A DNA stretch of 64,000 nucleotides from the NCBI GenBank assembly GCA_963971305.1, contig OZ020304.1:35450502-35514501 (forward strand), written 5' to 3'. The notes beneath the pieces were generated by a model. That model saw nothing but the letters and a program-made list of their open reading frames with translations. It made no database searches and was not told where the DNA came from. The position numbers were made by a program, and so were the translations under genes. How positions within the stretch are numbered: position 1 is the stretch's first letter; the number at the start of each line of letters is the position of its first letter. Origin of the DNA: Arcuatula senhousia. Taxonomy: Eukaryota > Mollusca > Bivalvia > Mytilida > Mytilidae. Below, one piece after another: positions 1 to 9,600 of the stretch.

Positions 1-3000
1 TTAAAGGATCAATTGATGTCATAGTGGTTTTACTTTATGATCAACTTTCGCTATCCGTCATCTTTCTCCTTGTAGTAGTTACTATACCATGTGACTTTAC
101 TATTGTGACGTCACTGTATGGGACCTTTGACCATGACCGAAACTCGACTCGGTAGTTTCCGCCAAGGATTGAAAAATAACCGAGCGGTGTTCCATATCGT
201 CCATGTGCTAGCCTTTTTGTCGCTGTGGCCTAGTTATACCTATAGACATCTGACAAAGACAAAAATTTCCGCCTTCCATCGAAGACATGTGGTGCATGCG
301 TTTTCTCCACGTACGCCATAAAATAAGGCAATGCTACACTTACTTATTTTCATGTATATACATAAGCGACGGATTCATTGGGATTTTTAGTATGACGCCG
401 AGAGGCGCTAGACGATGGATAGTGGCAATGGAACTCCTTTATGTCATTCACTTTGCAACACGTTGCATTGCCAGTGGTGCACATAACACTTCTGTGCCAC
501 GTAAAAAATAATAATAGACGATGAAGAAATGTAGAATAAGTGAACGCGACACAATCAACATAAAAACGGCGATTTAAAAAATCACCAGTACACAAATGTC
601 CATGATTATCAACCCAGAATATATATAAAAAAAGAGACGACTGAAAACCACACAAGCGAAAAAAAAACCCACCCAACTAAGGCTATATTGAAAATAAAAT
701 TATGAATTGATATAGAACAGAACCATTGGTCGTCTTACAGCTTTTAGGACGGAGGTGTGCCTTATACGTTTACTTAGGGACTGATCATTTAACTTGAAGG
801 GGACTTGGTTTTTTCAAAAAAAATATTTTGAAAATTATTTTTGATAAAAAAAAATTGGCAGCAAAAAGTAAAAAAAAATATTCTGCTATATAAATAATGC
901 TAATATGATGGAAAAAAAATATTCTGTCGCAACGCCTTAAAAAATAAATATTTTTCCGCGCTCTACCCGGAAAAAAGAATCTGACTAAAACAAAAAAAAA
1001 CAAAGCCCCCTTTTCAAGTTAAATGGTTAGTCCATTATTTTAGGAACTTTGTGATATGGGCTTTTTGAATGTTACACGAGACAAATCAACATGCATTGAT
1101 CAGTGGATGCATGGTCTCCTTAGCTAAAGAGTTCGTTTTGACACGCACACGAAGTTGCCTGTTTAGTACTGTTTGTTGTTATTTTATTACGAGGAAACCT
1201 AAAAAATGGACCCCCACGGTTAATCCGCTTTAAAGGTATCAACTTTTAAATGCGCTGAGTATGCAACATATCAATTAAATAGAGAAGGAATGTGTACTTT
1301 GGACTTGGACACCCTGTTGATCCCAAACAGGAAGTAGAAGTCTGACAGGGCTGAAAGTCCATTAGGACATACAGTTTGACATCCTGATCCATCCTACCAA
1401 GTTTCAAATTATACTCATGTACAGTTTCTGATAAAAGCTTGACGGAAAGGACCATGGCCATTATCCCCTGTATTTAGTTCATAGAATTTGATGGTGCGTT
1501 AAAACATTTAAAAAGCTATTTATAGATATTTAAAGTCGTCATTCATAAATCCTATTTTAAACCACAAGGTAAGTCCCAATCGAAGTCACTTTTAATTATG
1601 CTTGTTTCCATGGTTTCATTCGTTTACTTCATTGAAAATGTAGATATTGTTAAAAAAATGTCCCAAAACCTCTTTCTTTCATAGATTAGAAGAAAGTATA
1701 AAAAGAAAGAATAAAAGTAAAAACATAATTAACCGTATAACACAATGTTACTATTTAACTAATATATTATAGTATTATCAATCAAAAGCTAAAATGTACT
1801 AAGTGTCATATTCGATTTGGCTGGGGGAAAAAGTGAAATAAAACGGCAAATCATAGAAAAACGTAATTGACTTTTAATTTAGCATTAAAAATAGGATTAT
1901 CTCTATAATTGAGATACAGAAGGACAAAATCGAACACTCCGTTCAAGATTTGAACTTACATTGTCAATATATAATATTGTAAACACTATTAATAATAGTA
2001 CAACATTTAAATACCAACGACCTAACTCACTGAACTATCGGAGACATACTGTAGATATGAAAAAAATAAACATTTAAGTTTTGAATTCTTTTAATTTGTG
2101 ATTTTTTTGTTAAAAAGTTAATTTTTCGGTAGAAGGACATCGACAACCAAAATCTTTTAAAATGCATATTATTCTAATTTAACCATTCTACTCAAAACCC
2201 CAAAAGTCATGTTGGTTGTGCGTGTCCTTAATGGGGGATTCCCATATTAAAGAGGCGAATTTTAAGCAAAAACGTGCAAAATGCATTTTCTTAGATTTTC
2301 AGGACAAAATATCACCGGTTTGAAGGTTTTGAATATTGTTGATTTTTATTTACTTCATTGCAATGGCCCCACTCTACACATTTTTTTAACATGGAGAGTA
2401 TTTTGTGAAACTTTTAAAATTTGCCCGTCTATGGTCAGAATTACAGGCAAAATGGCCATGGTCCTTTTTACATAAATTTTCATCTCGGCCTAAGTGGAAA
2501 TCCGACATGTCTGAAAGTTGCTTAGGACGTACAATAATTTGTCATACTGAACTGACTGATGGGTTTTTATAGTCGTGACTATAGGCTAAAGAGCCCCTGC
2601 AGCGACTTTAGCAGTAAAACTGCTAAAGACTCCCTATGTGCCATGGGTCGTCCAGCCCATGACACACCACCGCCAGTGTTAGCTGCTCCATAGTATCCTT
2701 TGTTATCGATGGATGCAGGGCCCGTCTTCCACCACGAGGAGGTACTGGTCGGAATTCTGGATGACGAGTCATACTGAACCATCCTTCCAAGTTTAAATAC
2801 TTAATGCCGCCCCCCACCCCACCTGACATATCGTCGCGGGGCATCACCAACCAATCAAAGATATTTAGCACTATTACACCCAATGAAGCGCCAAAGGCTA
2901 AATACAATAAATTGCGCCCAAAAAACCCCAACAAATATCAATTGCATGCTCAAATTAAACTTTTAAATGTCTCTTGTCCTCAGTGCCATTGACTTTTAAA

Positions 3001-4195
3001 ATGGATCCCAGAAATTTCACTTGTTGACATTTTGGGTTTAAAATTAAGTTTAGCTTTACTTCGTTTTGTAATGAAGAATCAATGTAAATTTTATCAAAAT
3101 ATATTTTCCTGCAATTTTACAATTTAAAAGAAGTAAGTCTCATCTTAGATCATGTATCATGTTAACAAATTCTATCTCAGGCTTATTTGTATTTTCTTAT
3201 AATTATCTAGACTCGAATTGGTGGTCACTTAATCGTAATTTACATATCAATTTTCTGTTTTCGGTATTATCTGCTAACAAATATGGTTCTAAATTATATT
3301 TTTTTTATTTGTGTACAAGTTTTTTGGCTTTCTACTTTGGTCCAAGTTTTCAATCTTCTCCCAAAATATATTTTTTGATAATTTTGAACTTTCTCTTTAT
3401 GGCATATAGAAGATCATGGGATGTGGAATAAGTGTATGTGACATACCCTACAATATTAACGATAATTTAAAAAATCCACAATAGAAAACAGTCAGAAGCC
3501 TTCAATGTGACCAGCGGTCGCTGCTCGCTGTTTTGCAATTGGCCCTTGATTAAAATAAACTACATATGCTTCAAGCCCAATCCTAAAAGCAATGAAATAA
3601 TGTATTTCATTTTGCAGTCGGTATTTCTCTTAGTTTACCTCAATCAGCTGCAATAAAAATCCACAATGGAAATATTAACAGCGGCGGTTGTCACTTTAAT
3701 CCATAAAGGACCCAAAATCAAAAATACAAATCGTGTATGATAGTATGCAAACAAAAATCTCTTTGGTACCCTTTGGTTTTCTTGTCATTTTATTTTCTTT
3801 ACTGTTTACGCATCTCAGAGCTACGCATTCCACTAACTAATACGATTGAAAAAGTCTTGTTGCTGATTATTTTTTTTTTCTATACATGTTTATATGTAGC
3901 CATAAATCATTTGGTTACTGTTAAGGGGTTTGCCTCGTAAAGGACGGGTAATTTTACTTGGAAGTGCATGGGGATTGTTTTTTTCCTAAAAGATATTTTG
4001 AATCTGATTTTTTATGAACAAAATATTTTGACAGTTAGTTTAACAAAAGTTTAGAAAAAATACTTCTAAAAAAATTATGTCATATCAAATAATGCTATTA
4101 TTGTAACAAAAACTATTTTATATCCTATATTCAAAAATAATTATCTGACCAGAACAAAAAACCAAAACAAACCAAAACCAGAACAAACAAGTGGC
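1..4195. other. Intergenic DNA, no gene recognised
   Basis: The open frames here are short, overlap on both strands and resemble no family I recognise. I looked for the upstream exons (amino-terminal domain and S1 start) of the glutamate-receptor-like gene at 6603 and found none. Degenerate repeat remnants can be seen. A segment around 1246-1470 (minus) resembles 2440-2560 (plus); both contain a 'GGCCATGGTCC' core. A piece at 2571-2790 begins with the same 'CGTGACTATAGGCT' hairpin head as the repeat at 53205. Lines at about 780-1030 and 3940-4180 share an A-rich composition with 21930-22010. Confidence 0.5.
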
Positions 4196-4548
4196 TCCCA
4201 GGAGCCTGAATCGCTCACCTGGTCTTGATGTCGACCCTATGAAGACTTTTGTATAGCTAAACGAGCTGAATGTTTAAGCAAGAAAAGGCTTTTCTCTATC
4301 TGCAATAGTTTTCATTCTATAAGCAAAAACACTGTTTTTCACCTTTAAAGGGTCATACCCCCTTCAAGGGATCAGGTCTCATTAACCCCTTCTGGGTCAA
4401 TTGGTCCCTCCCTCAAAAAGTCCATTAAAAATAAAAAAGTGCAGTGTTATTGTTTGTAATTGTCAAAGTTTTATTGGATTAATAATGGAATCATGTGTAC
4501 AATCAAATGAAACCTGAAGATTCACTCATTTTAAATATCTTTGATTCA
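4196..4548 (+). repeat. Dispersed repeat with CTCCCAGGAGCC head
   Basis: The segment begins CTCCCAGGAGCC, followed by GCTCACCTG, then T-rich text about 'ggtcatacccc' and 'gggtcaattgg'. The mirror image of this head (CAGGTGAGC then GGCTCCTGGGAG) closes the repeat ending near 10924. A related body lies at 42760-43440. No coding potential was recognised. It is probably an interspersed repeat of unknown class. Confidence 0.5.
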
Positions 4549-4595
4549 TTTTTATACGACCGCAAAAAATTTGCGGACGTATTATGGTATGATGC

Positions 4596-4596
4596 T

Positions 4597-4628
<32 letters not shown>
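4596..4628 (+). repeat. (GTC)n trinucleotide microsatellite
   Basis: Eleven consecutive GTC units can be read directly, just inside the left end of the TIR-bounded element. It is likely to be length-polymorphic. Confidence 0.95.
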
Positions 4629-4639
4629 TGTCTGTTAAC

Positions 4640-5890
4640 TTTTTAGTGTTTCCACAATAACTTTAGTTCCAGTTATCCGATTGCTATGAAACTTTACAAT
4701 GATGTTCCTTACCATAAAAGGATGCATGGGATTGATTTTGGGGGTCCCCCCATTTTTCGCTTAGAAATTAGGGGCCAAAAAAGGGCCAAAAATACTACTT
4801 TTTTGTTTGTTTCCACAATAACTTTAGTTCTAGTTATCCAATTGCTATGAAATTTGACAGTGATGTTCCTTACCATACAAGGATGGATGGGATTGATTTT
4901 GGGGGTCCCCCCTTTTTTTGTTTCGAAATTAGGGGCCCAAAAGGGGAAAAAAATTCAAATATTTTACTTGTTTCCACCATAACTTTGGTCCTAGTTGGCC
5001 TATTGCTGTGAAATTTGTCAAGAAGGTTTCTTACAATAAAAGAATGAACCTGATGAATTTTTGCGCCCCCCTTTTTCTCCGTTGTGTAATTAGGGGCCAA
5101 AAGGGGCCAAAATAAAAACTTTTTTATTTGTGGTCCGATTTTGAAATTTTTTTTTACATGTTTGTTCTTGTCAAATAGCGGATACAAAATTAAGAATTAA
5201 TTTTTGCGACCCCCCCTTTTTCCCCCTATTACGTAATTAGGGGCCAAACGGGGCCAAAATCGAAACTTTTTTATTTGTGGTCCGATTTTGAAATTTTTTT
5301 TTGCAAGTTTATTTTTGTCAAGTAGCGAATCCAAATTTGAGAATTTATTTTTGCGACCCCCACCCCTTTTTCACCTGTTACGTAATAAGGGGTCAAAAGT
5401 GGACGAAATTGAAACTTTTTTATTTGTGGTCCGATTTTGAAAATTTTTTTTGCATGTTTGTTCTTGTCAAATAGCGGATACAAAATTAAGAATTAATTTT
5501 GGCGATCCCCCCCTTTTTCCCCTTATTACGTAATTAGGGGCCAAATGGGGCCGAAATTGAAACTTTTTTATTTCTGGTCCGATTTTGAAAAATTTTTTTG
5601 CATGTTTGTTCTTGTCAAATAGCGAATACAAAATTTGGAATTAATTTTTGCGACCCCCCCTTTTTCCCCCTATTACGTAATTAGGGGTCAAATGGGGCTT
5701 TTTTATTTGTGGTCTGATTTTGAAATTTTTTTTTGCAAATTTATTCTTGTCAGGTAGCGATTCTAAATTTTAGAATAAATTTTTTGGGCTGTAATCATAA
5801 TTTTAAAAAAATTCTGGTTCGATTTTTAATTTTTTCCCCAAACATTATTCTTTTAAAGAGTAGAATACAACATTCAAAATTTATATTTTT
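4640..5890 (+). repeat. Tandem array, about 148-bp unit
   Basis: The marker TTTTTATTTGTGGTCCGATT recurs (sometimes varied) near 5121, 5268, 5417, 5565 and 5700, giving spacings of 147, 149, 148 and 135. Each unit also carries a run of C before CCTTTTTC and an 'ATTAGGGGCCAAA' segment. Two more diverged units precede these (about 4640 and 4798), with the variant 'CCACAATAACTTTAG'. So there are about seven units. Short minus-strand frames here are repeat artefacts and not genes. Confidence 0.85.
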
Positions 5891-6602
5891 AGCCCCTGGG
5901 TTGAAAGTCCATCAGAGAAGCATGTGTCAAAAACCTTTGTCAGTCCACCATGGGCTGCATGTGTCCAGAACAATAGACTATCCATATTAGGCCTAAAACG
6001 TACAGGGTTCAACATGTTGCGGTCGTATCATGCTGCGCTCGGCGAAGCTTTTTATTGACAAGTGTATGAATTTTGTTTACATGGCTGTGTGAAAAGGCTC
6101 CATGTGGAAGACCGAAAAGCATGGTAACAAGGGTGTTTTGAGCATTTTGTAAACAATCCAACTTTGCGAAAAAAAAGTAATATCCTTGATGGTGAATGCT
6201 TTATACCAGCATTAGAGAGTAAACTTTATTAGCTTCGCAATGATATATAACATGTGTACCATCTTCCCCGTATTTGTTCAAGCAAAAACTTCAAAAATGC
6301 AGATTTTAAGCTTAGAATGAATGTGAACGTCAAAAGGGTTATATTTCTTTTAAAAAAATACAAATTTTCATGTTTTGAATTGTTTATAAGGAATGGCTGT
6401 CATAACTGTCATAACGTGGATTATACCAAACGTGCAAAACTTTTTTTTTTCATAACTCAATGAAAAAAAAACATGATTCTCTTGCCTCATTTTAAACTGT
6501 TGAAAACCGTTAGATAACTTAACTCCATGCATGGTTGGACATGGCTTTACTATTAATTCATCTATTTTGAGGTCCAAAATATTAGCATTTGTTTAATTGT
6601 AG

Positions 6603-9600
6603 AAAGTTGACCTTGTGGCTACAGCATTAAGTGTGTCACATGATAGAGAAGGTGTGTTGGATTTTCTGTATCCAATATATTTTGATACGACTAGACTTGT
6701 TCTAAAACAACCAGATGAGAATGAGGAAAAATGGCGCACTCTTATTGATATCTACCAAGAAGACGTCTTGATATATATTGGGGCATCTCTAGTGTTTGCT
6801 ACTGTTTCTCTTTGTTTGGTAGAAAGGATAAATCCATTTTTCTCACTAGAAGAAAATAGAAATAGAAGTCGCTTGAGATCATTTTCTGACTGCTTTTGGT
6901 ATAACTATGGAGCACTTCTCACTCAGGGTAAGGAAAAAAAAACACCTTTGTATGCTTTAAGAATAAAGGTCATAACAAAATTACCGAACTTGAAGGGTCA
7001 ATCTCAATGTCCAAGAGAAAAGACAAAACATGGAAGACACACCGGAATAGTTATAGATCGCAATGGTCCTGACTTGGTACAGGCATTTCAAATGAAATGG
7101 TGGGTTAAACCAGGTTTTATGGCGCCCAAACCTCCCCTATCCGTTGCGATCTTATGGACCAGTAGTAGGACACAACGCAACACGGTTGAGAAGAGACCTA
7201 ATAGGGATAAAAAGATGATCATCTCAGTACAACAATCAGCAAAACACTAATCAAAACAAACACTAACCAATACGTTCATCTTAATTTTGAATTTTATCAC
7301 CAGTGGCTGATAAAGAAGGAAGAATTGATTTATGAGACAAAAGTATATTGTTATGCATTTGTATTTATTAAAAGTACAATTTTCAGGATGATCTGAAAAA
7401 AAATATTTATAGAGTTTTGCCACATAATAATTGTTTGAAATTTCACATGAATTTTCTGGTCTAAGAACGTTAGAAAACTATTTTTCCTCTAATAAACATA
7501 ACTCATTTCTCTCTTTATAGAGATCAATGAGTTATCTTTCGTAAAGGGAAATATTCATATACAGAAAGAAATGAGTTACATGTATCTTTTTAAAACGCAA
7601 AAAGTTTAGCACTGTAAAAATTTTAAAATCTATAAAAATATTGTAATATCTATAACGTGGCGGGGTTTCATTTATTTTCCCATTATACTCCCTGTTTTTC
7701 TTTGTTTGTTATACTGTTATCTTTTTAAAATTCAACCCTGTTCAAGGTGGAACAAATACACCGGATGATCAGTCAGGACGGGCAGTTCTAAGTTATTGGT
7801 GGATATTTTGTATCGTGTCCATGGCTATATACAGTGCTAACCTCATGGCGTTCTTGACGGTTCCCAAACCTAAACTGCCTTTTGAGTCTATGGAGGAAAT
7901 GGTCGAACAGAAGAAATACAAATGGGGACTATATGGAAATGGTGCAATGCAAAGTTTGTTTTCTGTAAGATTCTCTTTCAAGTTTCAGCAATTATTTGAA
8001 ATATCTATTAGATGATATATTAAGTAGATAATGTATTTCTTGCTATTGCCATCGTTAGGCATCCGTCGTCCGTCCGTCCGTCCGTCGTTTACCTTTCTTC
8101 AAAGATCTGAAACCAACAAATAAAGGTAATAACAAAACTACCGAACTTGAATGATCAATCTCATAGTCCAGAGAAAATGACAAAAACGAATCAGTCATAC
8201 CGGAGAACTGGTGGATCGCAATGGTCCTGACTTGGTACAGGCATTTCAAACGAAATGGTGGGTTAAACCAGGTTTTATGGCGCCAAACCTCCCTCTTCCA
8301 TTGCGATCTTAGGATCCGGTAATGACCATAGAACACAACATAGTTGTGAGACACAATAGGGATATTGAGGTGATCATCTCAGTACAGCAGACCAGTCAAA
8401 CACTAATTAAAACAATTAACTATTATTTCTTTTAACTCAATTTTGAACTTTTCTACTAGTGGTTGATAACGAAGAAAGAATTTTTTTAGTGATCGTATGA
8501 GACGTATTTTCTTATAGCCCTGCTTCAAAAATCGGTCACGAAGAAACCGGTGTCTGATCAAAAAATCTGTGAAATGTGTGCAAGCTCTGGCATAAGTTGC
8601 GAAATATAAACACCGTATGCAGGAGAAGTAGGTATATTGCTCTGTAGATTAGGAAAATTAATAATTTGAAAATTAAAATCGTCTCGTTTATCGTAAATTT
8701 TTGTACTGAGATAACCACCTGGGTCAAATTCGAGGTGCAAATCCAAGAAAGACGTGAAGCAATTAGATTCGGTGGTCTCTTTAATCTCCAATTCCGGAGG
8801 ATATATTGAAGGAATCCAACTACCAAATGAAGTGTTATTGACAGAAAGGACATCATCAATATATCTGAATGTAAGATTAAATGACCTTGCCTCTTTCATC
8901 TTCTTGTTCTTTACGAGTCCCTGAAGAAATTCAGTCTCGTAAGAGTATAAAAACAAATCGGCGAGGAGAGGAGCACAGTTTGTGCCCATTGGAATGCCGA
9001 TTTGTTGTTGAAAAATCTCTCCTCCGAAGGTGACAAATATGTTGTCAATGAGGAAATCAAGCATATTGCAAACTTGTTCCAGTGTGTAACAAATTTTATC
9101 TTTGAAAGATGTTTTGGAAAAGAATATAGAATTATAACCCAAAACAACAAAATTCCTTGAGTTTGAAAAGGCTTTTTCGAGAAGTTTTTTCAGGCGACAT
9201 TTTAGTTTTTCGTGTGGCAAGGTAGTGTATAAAGTTGAAAAATCGAACGTTTTCAAAGAGTGAACCTCAGAAAATGATCTAGATTTAAAATGATCTAACA
9301 AATCTTTTGAGTTTTTCAAAATCCACATATGGTTAATTCCACTACGATTATAAATAGTGTCGCAGTATGCTTGTTGACCTTCTTTGACAGCAGACAAGAT
9401 TTTAGTTAAATGAACGGACAGCTCTGAAGTTGAACATGATGAAGATCCAGCAATATACCTTTCTTTGTACGGATTTTTGTGAAGTTTAGGTATCCAGTAC
9501 AAATATGGTAACTCTTTATGTTCCTCTTTCATTGGAATATTGAAAGAGGACATAAAAGAGCTATGGTTGGCTATGATTTCATCTTTGTTAAATGTAGTCC

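Larger units (their letters stand above)
4549..6028. mobile_element. TIR-bounded non-autonomous element with internal tandem repeats
   Basis: The left end carries ATACGACCGCAA (4554-4565) and the right end its reverse complement TTGCGGTCGTAT (6017-6028). Between them are a (GTC)n microsatellite and a tandem array of about 148 bp. No transposase frame is present, so the element would depend on a partner in trans. The terminal match seen is only about 12 bp, and target-site duplications were not identified, so the exact ends are uncertain. Confidence 0.5.

Noticed and set aside
6928..7250. Continuation of the 211-codon frame past the receptor exon
   Set aside because: After a clean donor at 6928 the frame runs into a Penelope-like 3' tail, and the next receptor exon joins in frame at 7747, so this part is intron.
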